From Clostridiales bacterium (GTDB lineage: Bacteria; Bacillota; Clostridia; Peptostreptococcales; Anaerovoracaceae), in assembly GCA_012841925.1 (NCBI GenBank), contig DUTT01000017.1, positions 62,001 through 126,000 of the forward strand: a DNA stretch of 64,000 nucleotides, read 5' to 3'. The position numbers and the translations under genes are program-made. The notes beneath the pieces were generated by a model. That model made no database searches. It saw nothing but the letters and a program-made list of their open reading frames with translations, and was not told the DNA's origin. Positions 32,354-41,165 of this stretch are shown here, piece by piece (positions within the stretch are counted from its first letter, which is position 1; each line of letters opens with the position of its first letter).

Positions 32354-33424
32354 TCAGAATTCTTGAAGCAGTTCGTCCAGATAATAGCGATAGGCTGTCG
32401 GGACGGGGTAGGTGCTCAGCAGCTCATCGCGCGCGACCCAGGTCCAGCGATCCGGATTTTTTGCGGAGAGCACGTCGACCCGATAGCCTTTCATGTGCCA
32501 TTCCACGTGCGTAAATACATGTCTGGCGGCTCCGAGAGGTGCGATCGACGATGCGGAGATTGTAAGATCCTCCAGCAGGTTTGCAAAATCGGACGGTGCC
32601 AGCCATCCGTCTGCGCCCGGAAATTCCCACAGGTGCTCGAGGAGCCCGCCGCCCGGCCTTTTTTGCAGTGCGACGCGTCCTTTGCTGACGAGGAGCATCA
32701 CCGTCTTCTTTTCGATGCGCCTTTCTTTTTTTGTGTCCCGCACCGGCAGTTGCTTCTCCAAACCGCGGATGCGGGCGAGGCAGTCGGCACTCCACGGACA
32801 CCGTTCGCACAGCGGCGCACCGCCGGGCAGGCAGATGGTCGCTCCCAGGTCCATGAGCGCCTCGTTGAAGTCACCCGGACGATCGGATGGAATCCATCCC
32901 TCAAGCGATGCAGTCAGATCGTTTTTGACGGGCTGGCGGTCGATGCTCTCTTCGCAGGCCGTCAACCGTGCCAGAATGCGAAACACGTTTCCGTCCGACG
33001 CAGGTACCCGCTGGCCAAACGCAATCGAAGCGATGGCGCCGGCCGTATACGGACCGATGCCGGGCAGCTGCACCAGATGAGACGGCTCCTGCGGCATGCA
33101 TCCGCCGTATTGCCCGACGATGATAGCTGCTGCTTTTTTCAGGTTCGTCGCTCTGCGGTAGTACCCGAGCCCTTCCCACAGCTTGAGCAGCGCATCGTCA
33201 TCCACGGCCGCCAGATCGGAAACGGAAGGCAGCGCACGGATAAACCGCTCGTAATACGGAATGACGGTTTCCACCCGGGTCTGTTGAAGCATAATTTCCG
33301 ACACCCAGATCTTATACGGGTCTTTGTCGATCCGCCACGGAAGATCCCGCTTGTTTTCGTCGTACCAGTCCAGAAGCTCAGATTGAAGCCGTTTACCGTC
33401 GATTGTCGTCGGTTTTTCCGCCAT
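32354..33424 (-). CDS. mutY: A/G-specific adenine glycosylase MutY
   Basis: The 356-residue protein has catalytic Glu43 (VSEIMLQQTRVETV), a helix-hairpin-helix LPGIGPYTAGAIASIAFG, catalytic Asp144 (PASDGNVFRIL) and an Fe-S site with Cys198, 206, 209 and 215 (C-x7-C-x2-C-x5-C; E. coli MutY has C-x6). A C-terminal NUDIX-like domain (about 240-350) recognises 8-oxoG. It removes A mispaired with 8-oxoG. The start at MAEKPTTIDG was chosen because a longer form would begin inside cadA. Confidence 0.94.
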   Translation of the reverse strand: MAEKPTTIDGKRLQSELLDWYDENKRDLPWRIDKDPYKIWVSEIMLQQTRVETVIPYYERFIRALPSVSDLAAVDDDALLKLWEGLGYYRRATNLKKAAAIIVGQYGGCMPQEPSHLVQLPGIGPYTAGAIASIAFGQRVPASDGNVFRILARLTACEESIDRQPVKNDLTASLEGWIPSDRPGDFNEALMDLGATICLPGGAPLCERCPWSADCLARIRGLEKQLPVRDTKKERRIEKKTVMLLVSKGRVALQKRPGGGLLEHLWEFPGADGWLAPSDFANLLEDLTISASSIAPLGAARHVFTHVEWHMKGYRVDVLSAKNPDRWTWVARDELLSTYPVPTAYRYYLDELLQEF

Positions 33425-33440
33425 CCCCTTAGCCCCCCCG

Positions 33441-35375
33441 TTACAACTGCTGCGCGCCTGCAACGCGGTTCTTAAACCGCATGGCGCGAATCGAATTCAG
33501 TACGACGAGGACGGTCACGCCGACGTCTGCGAACACAGCCCCCCACATCGACGCCGCACCCATCGCTCCCAGAATCAAAAACAGACCTTTAACGATCAGG
33601 ACGAACCAAAGATTCTGCGTCACGATTTTTTGCGTATGCCTTGCAATCCGGACAGCAAGAGGCACTTTCGACACCTCGTCGGTCATGAGAACGACATCAG
33701 AAGCTTCGATAGCTGCATCCGATCCGAGACCGCCCATCGCAATGCCGATATCGGCGCGCGCAAGCACCGGAGCGTCGTTGATCCCGTCGCCGACGAACAC
33801 CGTCCGGCCCGCAGACGAATCTTCGGAAGCCATCGCTTCCATAAGCTCTACTTTTTCTTCGGGCAGCAACCCCGCATGCACTTCGTGAATCCCGAGCTCC
33901 GCGGCAACCCGCTGCGCAGCGGTCTGCGTGTCTCCGGTGAGCATCGCAATCCTCCGGATCCCGAGTTCCCTCAGCTCCCGGATCGCCCTTGACGCATCTT
34001 CTTTCAGAGCATCGGAGACATCGATCCGACCGGCAAACACCCGGTCGACTGCGACGTAAACCGATGTTCCGACAGAATTGGACACAGGCAGAACGACCTC
34101 GTTTGACCGCATCCATTTCTCGTTGCCGGCCAGAACTTCGCGCCCGTCCACGCGGACCCGAACACCGTGCCCGGCAATCTCCTCGTACGATTCCACCCGC
34201 TCGTGCTCGATTTCCTTTCCGTACCGGGCAATGACCGCCCGGCCCACCGGGTGGTTGGACTGACTTTCCGCATGCGCCGCATAGGCGAGGACGTCTTCGT
34301 CGCTCCAGCCGTCCGCTGCGGCAATCTGCGTTACGCGAAATACGCCCTGCGTCAGCGTACCGGTTTTATCGAACACGACCGCATCGACATTCGTAAGCGC
34401 CTCCAGATAGCTGCTCCCCTTGATGAGGATCCCCTGTCTCGAAGCGCCACCGATGCCTCCGAAAAAGCTGAGCGGTATGGAGATGACCAGTGCGCACGGG
34501 CACGAGATGACGAGCAGAACCAGCGCACGGTACACCCACTCAGACAGCACCGCGCCGGGCAACACGAGCGGGGGCACGAATGCGAGCAGCGCAGCGGCCA
34601 GCACAACCGCCGGCGTATACACGCGGGCGAACCTGGAGATGAACTGCTCCGCAGGCGCTTTTCGATTTGCTGCATGCTCCACGAGCTCTAAGATCTTAGA
34701 CACGGCCGAATGCTCATAATCCCGCTCGACCGCTACCGTCAGCGCACCGTTCATGTTGATAAATCCGCTCAGAACATCGCTGCCGGGTTCGAGCAGGCGC
34801 GGCACGGATTCGCCCGTGAGCGCCGACGTGTCCGCCATGGACGTTCCTTCGGTTACGTGACCGTCCAGCGGTATGCGTTCTCCGGGCTTGACGAGGATGG
34901 AGTCTCCGATGTGAACCTCCTGAGGTTCGACTTTCTGGACGCCTCCGTCGCGCAGCACGTTGGCGTATTCGGGCCGTATGGCCATCAGCGCACCGATGGA
35001 GCGCCTGGAACGGCCGACCGCCACACCCTGCAGCGTCTCGCCGACGAGATAAAACAACATAACCGCAACGCCTTCGGGATATTCTCCGATCAGGAACGCG
35101 CCGATGGTCGCTATGCTCATCAGAAAATATTCGTTAAACACATCGCGCCTGAGCGCCGCCTTAACCGCATGCCAGACGACACCGTGGCCCAATATGACGT
35201 AACTGCTCAAAAACACAGCCAGCCTCAGCGTGCCCTGCGGCTGTAAAATCAGCCCGGCCAGAAACAGAGCGCTCCCGGCGAGAAGCTGTGCGATTTGACC
35301 GCGGCTAATGCCTCCATCTCCGTGGTCATGGTGATGATCGTGGCCGTGATTGTGATCGTGGTCGTGATGTGCCAT
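33441..35375 (-). CDS. cadA: Heavy-metal P-type ATPase (Cd2+/Zn2+ exporter type)
   Basis: The 644-residue P1B-type ATPase starts with a His/Asp-rich metal-binding tail (about residues 3-20, repeats of HDH/HNH) instead of a CxxC domain. It has TGES, the membrane SCPCALVIS metal site, DKTGTLTQG phosphorylation site, a SNHPVGRAV nucleotide site and GDGINDAPVLARADIG. The CPC site and CadC-like partner point to export of Zn, Cd or Pb. It follows the ArsR-type repressor by 19 bases. Confidence 0.92.
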   Translation of the reverse strand: MAHHDHDHNHGHDHHHDHGDGGISRGQIAQLLAGSALFLAGLILQPQGTLRLAVFLSSYVILGHGVVWHAVKAALRRDVFNEYFLMSIATIGAFLIGEYPEGVAVMLFYLVGETLQGVAVGRSRRSIGALMAIRPEYANVLRDGGVQKVEPQEVHIGDSILVKPGERIPLDGHVTEGTSMADTSALTGESVPRLLEPGSDVLSGFINMNGALTVAVERDYEHSAVSKILELVEHAANRKAPAEQFISRFARVYTPAVVLAAALLAFVPPLVLPGAVLSEWVYRALVLLVISCPCALVISIPLSFFGGIGGASRQGILIKGSSYLEALTNVDAVVFDKTGTLTQGVFRVTQIAAADGWSDEDVLAYAAHAESQSNHPVGRAVIARYGKEIEHERVESYEEIAGHGVRVRVDGREVLAGNEKWMRSNEVVLPVSNSVGTSVYVAVDRVFAGRIDVSDALKEDASRAIRELRELGIRRIAMLTGDTQTAAQRVAAELGIHEVHAGLLPEEKVELMEAMASEDSSAGRTVFVGDGINDAPVLARADIGIAMGGLGSDAAIEASDVVLMTDEVSKVPLAVRIARHTQKIVTQNLWFVLIVKGLFLILGAMGAASMWGAVFADVGVTVLVVLNSIRAMRFKNRVAGAQQL

Positions 35376-35394
35376 GTCTTCCTCCCTGCTGACC

Positions 35395-35772
35395 CTATTC
35401 GTAACGATCCTCGAGGATGTGCTCCAGCGCCTGGTCGAAAACCTGTCGGACGTGCTCGTCTGCCAGCGAATAGAACACGGTTTTCCCCTCGCGCCGATTC
35501 GTGACCAGCTTTGCCTGCTTTAAGTGCCTCAGTTGATGCGATACCGCCGACTGCGTCATCCCGAGCAGCGCTGCGATATCGCATACGCACATCTCGGACT
35601 CGTCGAGCGCCCACAGAATCCGCACCCTGGTCGAATCGCCGAACACCTTGAACAGCTCGGCCAGGTCGTACAGCGTTTCGTCCGGCGGCATCAGCTCGCG
35701 CACCCGGTTGACCGTCTCTTCGTGTATGACTGTGTCGCCGCAGCGTTCCACAGCTTCCGGTTTTATCTGCAT
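35395..35772 (-). CDS. ArsR/SmtB-family metal-responsive repressor (CadC-like)
   Basis: The start is MQIKPEAVERCG behind AGGAGGAAG. The 125-residue winged-helix protein has the alpha-3 metal motif ESEMCVCDIAALLGMTQSAVSHQLRHLKQA, where the ELCVCD-like segment supplies Cys ligands, and a C-terminal helix with DEHVRQVFDQALEH that could form an alpha-5 site. It likely releases its operator on Zn, Cd or Pb binding and controls cadA. A 12-4-12 dyad covers the predicted transcription start upstream. Confidence 0.9.
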   Translation of the reverse strand: MQIKPEAVERCGDTVIHEETVNRVRELMPPDETLYDLAELFKVFGDSTRVRILWALDESEMCVCDIAALLGMTQSAVSHQLRHLKQAKLVTNRREGKTVFYSLADEHVRQVFDQALEHILEDRYE

Positions 35773-35802
35773 CACTTCCTCCTGGATTTCTCTAAAGTGA
35801 AT

Positions 35803-35830
35803 ATATGAACATATATTCATATGTTCATAT
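35803..35830. promoter_or_regulatory. Operator of the cadC-cadA operon
   Basis: ATATGAACATAT and ATATGTTCATAT are perfect 12-base arms separated by four bases. The core TGAA-N6-TTCA pattern is typical of SmtB/CadC operators. It covers the predicted transcription start (near 35826) just before the repressor gene. Confidence 0.75.
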
Positions 35831-35832
35831 TA

Positions 35833-35860
35833 AGTATAGCACTTTGCGCGCAAAGTGCAA
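35833..35860 (-). promoter_or_regulatory. Promoter of cadC-cadA with a 20-bp palindrome in its spacer
   Basis: TTGCAC (35855-35860), a 16-base spacer and TATACT (35833-35838) lie on the minus strand. A perfect palindrome of 20 bases (35839-35858, arms GCACTTTGCG and CGCAAAGTGC) fills the spacer and part of the -35 box. It might be a second operator, or the hairpin end of the gene upstream. Confidence 0.6.
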
Positions 35861-35870
35861 CAACAAAATA

Positions 35871-36509
35871 TTAATATGTAAAATATACAAATCCTCCGCC
35901 GCGAACCGTCGTATCGGTCCAAAGGCGCAGATCGATCGTTTTTACATGTCCTTCATCCAGCACGGTAACGACGGCCTGCCCGCCGTCCGGTTCGCACGCA
36001 AGCGAGACGATCGTCACCCAGTGCCAGCGGTCCAGGTTGCACACGTCCCCGTTGCACAGATTGAGAAACGCGACAGGAGCATCCGACCGGAGTCCCTGTT
36101 CGACGAACGACCGGACCGTCTCAAACGAAGGCCGGCCTGCCGGAGAGCCGAAAACGTTCAGCACGTGGTCGCAGACGCGAAAGCCCCTGCCGTTTGCGTA
36201 GCGTAAGAACCCGTCCCGGAACATGTCTGTGGACGGCATGCCTTCTTCGCCCGGTGTTACGTGATTCCACGCTTCTTCCATCGCCGACACGCAGGCGCTT
36301 TGATTACCTGCCTCGATTCTGTGCCCCGCACCGGATGCGTACAGCATGTATGCCATGATGTTGCACGCGGCGGTCGGGCCGCATCCGCTCGTCTGCTGCC
36401 ACTTCGTCGGATACCACTCCTGATTGTATCCGATGACGGGCTCCCCCCGGTACTGCGCTATTTGAAAAACCTCATCCCCATATTTCAATGCGATGCGGCT
36501 CTGTTTCAT
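35871..36509 (-). CDS. C39-like cysteine peptidase-fold protein
   Basis: The 212-residue protein has QTSGCGPTAACNIMAYML (Cys43), the nucleophile motif of the papain-like C39 peptidase superfamily, and a candidate His in RWHWVTIVSLA near residue 163 followed by VTVLDEGH. No signal peptide or membrane segment is seen, so it is probably cytoplasmic. Members of this group are often uncharacterised. Substrate and role are unknown. It lies upstream of the cad operon but separated by that operon's promoter. Confidence 0.65.
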   Translation of the reverse strand: MKQSRIALKYGDEVFQIAQYRGEPVIGYNQEWYPTKWQQTSGCGPTAACNIMAYMLYASGAGHRIEAGNQSACVSAMEEAWNHVTPGEEGMPSTDMFRDGFLRYANGRGFRVCDHVLNVFGSPAGRPSFETVRSFVEQGLRSDAPVAFLNLCNGDVCNLDRWHWVTIVSLACEPDGGQAVVTVLDEGHVKTIDLRLWTDTTVRGGGFVYFTY

Positions 36510-36635
36510 CTTTCGTTCTCCTCCTGATTGATATATCGATTTCGTTTCGGTGTTTCCCCCGAATCTCTAAGAACTTCCGTTCAGCGAAACAGTAAACGCG
36601 CTTATTTTATCACACTATGTCTCCGCTGTCTCCGG

Positions 36636-36664
36636 TTGACACCGGGAAGTGCTATACTTATACT
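36636..36664 (+). promoter_or_regulatory. Promoter of the YkvI-like gene
   Basis: TTGACA (36636-36641), a 17-base spacer and TATACT (36659-36664) lie 60 bases before the start codon. Confidence 0.8.
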
Positions 36665-36723
36665 TAATATTAGTACGCAATGCTGAGTTTAGCATAGCCG
36701 CAGGTTGGTGGGAGGGTAGAAGA

Positions 36724-37830
36724 ATGAAACAGCGGATCAGCGGTAAAACCGTCTATTCGGTGGCGATGGCTTTTATCGGGTATTGCATCGGTGCAGCGTT
36801 TGCGACAGGCCAGGAAGTTTTGCAATACTTCAGTTCTCATGGATTCCTGGGCATCGCAGGTGTTGCCATCTCCTGCGTCTTATACATCTACATGTGCACT
36901 TCGTTTCTCCTCGCAGGGCTCGACATCCCTTCGGGCGACGGGAACGAAGTGTTTCGCTACTATGCCGGAGACAAAGTCGGCCGCTTGTTCGAGGCGTATA
37001 CGATTCTTCTGTTATACACGATGCTCGTCATCATGCTGGCAGGCTCCGGCGCCGTATTCGCACAGTACTACGGTCTCGACCCATTCTGGGGCCGCTTGAC
37101 GATGGCGGTGCTCGTCTTGTTGTCCGTGATCTTCGGATTGCACCGTCTCGTGACAATCCTCGCTCCGCTCGGTGCGCTCGTGATCATCGGCTGCATGGCC
37201 GTTGCATTCATCGGATTCCTGAAAAATGCAGGGCAGCTGCAATACGCTCAAGCCTACGTCGAAAGCACCGATATGTTCAAGATGTCCGAGTCGTTCTGGT
37301 TTTCGGGCATCCTGCACGCGACGCTCATGGTCGTGCTCTTAGCGGTGTTCAACACGTCGCTCGGCACGACGATCGACAACAAGCGGGAGGCGTATCTCGG
37401 CGGTCTGCTCGGCGGCGGAGCGTTCGGCGCCGGCATGCTGCTCGTCGTGCTCGCAGAGCTTGCGCACATCGAACACGTCGCGTTCAGCGACGTGCCCATG
37501 CTGTACATTGCGACACAGCTCGGCATCCCTGCGATCGCCCCCTTCTTTTCCATCGTGCTGCTTGCAGGCATCTTTACGACGACCGCTCCGCTGCTGTGGT
37601 CCATCTGCATCCGCTTTGCAGAGGATAAGACGCCGCGCTTTCGGCTGTTGGCGCTCGCGCTCTCAGCGGTCGGGCTGTTCGCTTCGTTCATGCCGTTTCA
37701 AAAGGTGGTCAACCTCGTGTTTCCCACCGTCGGGTATGTCGGCGTCGTGTTCATGGCGTTTATGATCGTAAAACAAATCCGGCTCCTCCGGGAGTCGAAA
37801 GAGCCGGATGCAGAACGGAGAATCGACTGA
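36724..37830 (+). CDS. YkvI-like multi-pass membrane transporter
   Basis: The 368-residue product has about ten membrane helices and starts KQRISGKTVYSVAMAFIGYCIGAAFATGQEVLQYF, where GAAFATGQE is the unwound first-helix motif of the YkvI/LeuT-like (amino acid-polyamine-organocation) fold. The start is the ATG behind GGAGGG; the longer frame lacks a ribosome site. YkvI proteins are uncharacterised, probably small-solute symporters. It converges on the NifX-like gene with no gap. Confidence 0.82.
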   Translation: MKQRISGKTVYSVAMAFIGYCIGAAFATGQEVLQYFSSHGFLGIAGVAISCVLYIYMCTSFLLAGLDIPSGDGNEVFRYYAGDKVGRLFEAYTILLLYTMLVIMLAGSGAVFAQYYGLDPFWGRLTMAVLVLLSVIFGLHRLVTILAPLGALVIIGCMAVAFIGFLKNAGQLQYAQAYVESTDMFKMSESFWFSGILHATLMVVLLAVFNTSLGTTIDNKREAYLGGLLGGGAFGAGMLLVVLAELAHIEHVAFSDVPMLYIATQLGIPAIAPFFSIVLLAGIFTTTAPLLWSICIRFAEDKTPRFRLLALALSAVGLFASFMPFQKVVNLVFPTVGYVGVVFMAFMIVKQIRLLRESKEPDAERRID

Positions 37831-38193
37831 TCAGTGCTCGCTGCACTCATCGTGATGGCTGTGCTCCTGGCACACGCTTCCGGTCGACGTCAGTTCGCCC
37901 CGGGCATACGCTTCGGCTGCGGCCCGGGCATCGCCTGTCGCACCGACGATCACTTCGATGTCCTTTTCGTCAAATATGGCGATTGCACCGCCGCCCATGC
38001 CGCCCGATATGATGGCGTGCACACCGATGTCGTGCAGGAAATTCGGCAGGAATCCAGGCCGGTGCCCGGGATTATCGAGCGCTTCCTCCCGAACGATTTT
38101 ACCGTCTTCCGCTTCGAATATCATAAACGTCTCGCAGTGTCCGAAATGCTCCGTTACGGCTCCGTTGTCGCTTGCTACCGCAATTTTAATCAT
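37831..38193 (-). CDS. NifX/NifB-type iron-molybdenum cofactor-binding protein
   Basis: The 120-residue protein has the NifX-like domain (KIAVASDNGAVTEHFGHCETFMIFEAEDGKI, IISGGMGGGAIAIFDEKDIEVIVGA) and ends in a His-rich metal-binding tail (QEHSHHDECSEH). Proteins of this family bind Mo-Fe or Mo-Cu-S clusters or precursors. No nif genes are present, so nitrogen fixation is not implied. It is the last gene of the leftward cluster with Mrp and MinD-type ATPases. Confidence 0.9.
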   Translation of the reverse strand: MIKIAVASDNGAVTEHFGHCETFMIFEAEDGKIVREEALDNPGHRPGFLPNFLHDIGVHAIISGGMGGGAIAIFDEKDIEVIVGATGDARAAAEAYARGELTSTGSVCQEHSHHDECSEH

Positions 38194-38195
38194 GA

Positions 38196-39035
38196 TTATT
38201 TTTCCTCCGCAGTTTCTAAGAGTTTCGCCAGGGAATCGAGCCAGTCACCCTCAAACAATTCGATCATGCCCTTGTCGGAGGCGGCCGTCAGCTTGGGGTC
38301 GATCGGCAGCTTCGCCAGGACATCGAGGCTGTGCGCTTTCGCGATTTCTTCGATGTGGCTCTCACCGAATATCTGATAGTCTTTTCCGTTGTCGGGGCAC
38401 CTGAAGTACGACATGTTTTCCACAAGCCCTACGATCGGAACGTTCATCATCTCCGCCATCTTTACGGCTTTTGCCACGATCATGGATACCAGTTCCTGAG
38501 GCGATGTAACGACGATGATGCCGTCAACCGGTATCGACTGAAAGACCGTGAGTGCCACATCGCCGGTGCCCGGCGGCATGTCTATAAACATGTAGTCCAC
38601 GTCGCGCCAGATTACGTCGGTCCAGAACTGCTTGACCGTGCCTGCGATGATGGGGCCTCTCCAGACGACCGGATCCGTCTCGTTTTCGAGCAGCAGATTG
38701 ACCGACATGATGTCGATGCCGGTCTTCGTGGTGACGGGGAATACTCCGATTTCGCTGCCTGCAGCTTTGTCCTTTACACCGAACGCCTTGGGAATCGACG
38801 GGCCCGTAACATCCGCATCCAGGATGGCCGTGCGATATCCCAGGCGGTGCATGCTGACTGCAAGCAGAGACGTAACGAGGGATTTCCCGACGCCGCCCTT
38901 GCCGCTGACCACGGCATAGACTTTTTTGACATTGCTCATCTCGTGCTGTTTTTCGAGAAAGTCGCTCTGCGGTTCGCTTCGTTCCGCGCAGTTCTCCGAA
39001 CAGCCGCTGCAATTTTGGTTGCAATTTTCGCTCAT
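38196..39035 (-). CDS. Mrp/NBP35-family Fe-S carrier ATPase
   Basis: The 279-residue protein has an N-terminal Cys cluster (CNQNCSGCSENC, residues 4-15), the deviant Walker A SGKGGVGKSLVTSLLA, DADVTGPSIPKAFG, IDMPPGTGDVALTVFQS and the CxxC-equivalent region near VENMSYFRCPDNGKDYQIFG. Family members assemble and transfer Fe-S clusters. Two bases separate it from the NifX-like gene, so cofactor delivery to that protein is plausible. Confidence 0.92.
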   Translation of the reverse strand: MSENCNQNCSGCSENCAERSEPQSDFLEKQHEMSNVKKVYAVVSGKGGVGKSLVTSLLAVSMHRLGYRTAILDADVTGPSIPKAFGVKDKAAGSEIGVFPVTTKTGIDIMSVNLLLENETDPVVWRGPIIAGTVKQFWTDVIWRDVDYMFIDMPPGTGDVALTVFQSIPVDGIIVVTSPQELVSMIVAKAVKMAEMMNVPIVGLVENMSYFRCPDNGKDYQIFGESHIEEIAKAHSLDVLAKLPIDPKLTAASDKGMIELFEGDWLDSLAKLLETAEEK

Positions 39036-39039
39036 AATT

Positions 39040-39915
39040 TCAGTTTACCTCTTCCTCTAAAAGCAGTTTCATCGTCTCTTTATAAACGCTTCTCACTGCG
39101 GTTCCAGAAATACACTCGATATCGACGACGGTTTTCCCGTCGTTGATCGCTTCGACTGCGCGCGGATCGAATGGAATATTGCCCACAAAAGGCAGTCCGT
39201 GCTCCGCGCAAAATACTTCAATTTTCTTGGTATTCGACAGGTTTGTATCGCTCTTGTTGACGCACACGACCGCCTCGACTTCGAAAGCGGCTGCCGTCCG
39301 GATGATCCTCTCCATATCGCTGATGCCCGACACGGAAGGCTCCGCGACGATCAGCACCATGTCCACGCCCGAAAGCGATGCGATGACCGGACAGCCGATG
39401 CCCGGCGAGCCGTCGATGATCGCGAGATCAACATCCCCGGCCCCGGATTTCATCTGTTTTTTTACTTCGGTAACGAGCAGGCCCGATGTACCGCTCCCCA
39501 TGGCAAGCTGCGCAGTCGAAAATACCTGTCCGCTGTCACGGTACAGCATCAGCTCGCCCGCCACCGCCGGAATCATGCGGGCTGCGCCGGCCGGACAGAC
39601 GTATTCGCATACGCCACAGCCTTCGCACGAAAACGGCTGTACCCGGTAGACGTCCCCTGTCTCGATAGCGTCGAACCGGCAGTGCTGCCTGCAGAGGTCG
39701 CAGGCTGTGCAGAGGTCCGGATCGATGACTGCCTGCGGCAGTCCGCAGTAATCGCTTCGTTCCGGTTCGGACGTCCACCCCATAATCAGGTGCAGGTTTG
39801 GCGCATCGACGTCGCAGTCTGCATAAGCCTTTGCCGCTGCCAGCTTAATAAAGGCGCTGGCAATCGTCGTCTTGCCCGTGCCGCCCTTGCCGCTAAGAAT
39901 GAGCAGCTGCTTCAT
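39040..39915 (-). CDS. MinD-superfamily P-loop ATPase with inserted ferredoxin domain (copy 1)
   Basis: The 291-residue protein has Walker A ILSGKGGTGKTTIASAF and, at about residues 60-115, two [4Fe-4S] motifs: CTACDLCRQHCRF and CEGCGVCEYVCPAGA. The rest is a MinD-like ATPase with DGSPGIGCPVIAS and CVNKSDTN. Such ATPases occur in pairs next to NifX-like genes in anaerobes, including the orange-protein locus of Desulfovibrio. It overlaps the upstream paralogue by 23 bases. Confidence 0.9.
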   Translation of the reverse strand: MKQLLILSGKGGTGKTTIASAFIKLAAAKAYADCDVDAPNLHLIMGWTSEPERSDYCGLPQAVIDPDLCTACDLCRQHCRFDAIETGDVYRVQPFSCEGCGVCEYVCPAGAARMIPAVAGELMLYRDSGQVFSTAQLAMGSGTSGLLVTEVKKQMKSGAGDVDLAIIDGSPGIGCPVIASLSGVDMVLIVAEPSVSGISDMERIIRTAAAFEVEAVVCVNKSDTNLSNTKKIEVFCAEHGLPFVGNIPFDPRAVEAINDGKTVVDIECISGTAVRSVYKETMKLLLEEEVN

Positions 39916-40795
39916 GGCCTACCTCCTCTTTAACCGTCTCTAAAAGCGTCCGGAACGCATCCCGGTACACGTCGCTTTCGTTAGCGACGATCTTCGCGTC
40001 GGAGTTCAGCGCACCCAGTTCGTGATCGAACGGTATGCGGCTCAGGATTTTTATCCCGCGCTCCACGCAGTACACCTCGGAAGGATTTTCTCCTTCGAGG
40101 CATTTGTTGAGCACGACACCGAACGGTTTTTCGAACAGCGTCACAAGCTCGTGTACCATGCGCAGATTGTGCATACCGAATATCGTCGGCTCTGCGACGA
40201 GGATGCAGTAGTCGGCATCTTTGATGCTTTCCATCACGATGCAGGCACTGCCCGGCGGGCAATCGATAAACGTCGCTTCGCCGTCCGCCCTGCGGGGTTG
40301 CTGCTCTGAGTCGCTGTGCAGCGGCTCCTCTAAGCTACTTTGTTCGAGAAGCCTGTGAATGATCGGTATGCCGGTCGCTTCCCCTGTATTCAGGATGCCC
40401 GTGTACACCTCTACACGGTCCGCTGTACCGCGCTGCACGCAGCCGATCGCCTTGTCTTTTTCGCTCAGCGCGCCCTCCGGGCAGACCAGAACGCACCCGC
40501 CGCACGAGTGGCAGATGTCGTCGAACACGATCAGCTTACCGCTTGCGTACGCAAGCGCGTTAAAGTTGCAGAATTCAACGCATTTCCGGCAACCGGTACA
40601 TGCCGCAGGGTCCACGTGCGGAATCAGAACCGTCACCGGCTCCTCCTGCACCTGCCCGGGCTTAAAGAACAGGTGTCCGTTGGGCTCCTCCACGTCGCAG
40701 TCCACATACACCGACGGTGCGGCCACAGCAGCCAGATTGACGGTGACCAGCGTCTTCCCCGTACCGCCTTTGCCGCTGAGAACAGCTACCCTCAT
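39893..40795 (-). CDS. MinD-superfamily P-loop ATPase with inserted ferredoxin domain (copy 2)
   Basis: The start is the ATG of MRVAVLSGKGGTGKTLVTVNLA; the longer frame is a shadow of the NifX-like gene. The 300-residue product has [4Fe-4S] motifs CTGCRKCVEFCNF and CHSCGGCVLVCPEGA and an IDCPPGSACIVMESI segment. It is paralogous to the next gene, and the two probably form a heterodimer handling a metal-sulfur cofactor. This pairing is inferred from adjacency and overlap. Confidence 0.9.
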   Translation of the reverse strand: MRVAVLSGKGGTGKTLVTVNLAAVAAPSVYVDCDVEEPNGHLFFKPGQVQEEPVTVLIPHVDPAACTGCRKCVEFCNFNALAYASGKLIVFDDICHSCGGCVLVCPEGALSEKDKAIGCVQRGTADRVEVYTGILNTGEATGIPIIHRLLEQSSLEEPLHSDSEQQPRRADGEATFIDCPPGSACIVMESIKDADYCILVAEPTIFGMHNLRMVHELVTLFEKPFGVVLNKCLEGENPSEVYCVERGIKILSRIPFDHELGALNSDAKIVANESDVYRDAFRTLLETVKEEVGHEAAAHS

Positions 40796-40796
40796 G

Positions 40797-41165
40797 CTAC
40801 CGCTCCCCCTGCCCGTGGTGACCGGCATGGATTTCGTCCAGATGCGGCAGCTCGCCGGCAAGGAAGGCCTCGATGTTTTCCCCGGCGGTTTTATGCAGTG
40901 TTTTGTGCATCCTGATGTTTGCAGCCAGAATGACATCTGCTGCATTTTCGCCGCACCGGGGAGTCAGAAGGACCTCGGCTTTGCTGTCTACGACGAGCTG
41001 AGCCGCTTTAACGCCCGCGCCGCCGGCCATCATCGCCGCACTGTTGTCTACAAAGGTGCTTTCCTTTGTCTCGGTGTCATAAATAAGATAGTACGGCGCG
41101 CGCCCGAACGAAGCGCTTACGTCCGTTTCAAATACATTGTTATCCGTAGGTATAGCTATGATCAT
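40797..41165 (-). CDS. NifX-like cofactor-binding protein
   Basis: The start is the ATG of [30 protein letters not shown], which overlaps the DUF134 gene by four bases. The 122-residue protein has the NifX domain ([33 protein letters not shown]) and a His-containing tail ([12 protein letters not shown]). It is the second NifX-like protein in the cluster, next to the two ferredoxin-MinD ATPases, and resembles the ORP subunits of Mo-Cu cluster complexes. Confidence 0.88.
   Translation of the reverse strand: MIIAIPTDNNVFETDVSASFGRAPYYLIYDTETKESTFVDNSAAMMAGGAGVKAAQLVVDSKAEVLLTPRCGENAADVILAANIRMHKTLHKTAGENIEAFLAGELPHLDEIHAGHHGQGER

Noticed and set aside
35803..35830. SOS box in the cad operator (GAAC and GTTC present)
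   Set aside because: The two halves are 12 bases apart; the longer 12-4-12 dyad fits an ArsR-type operator.
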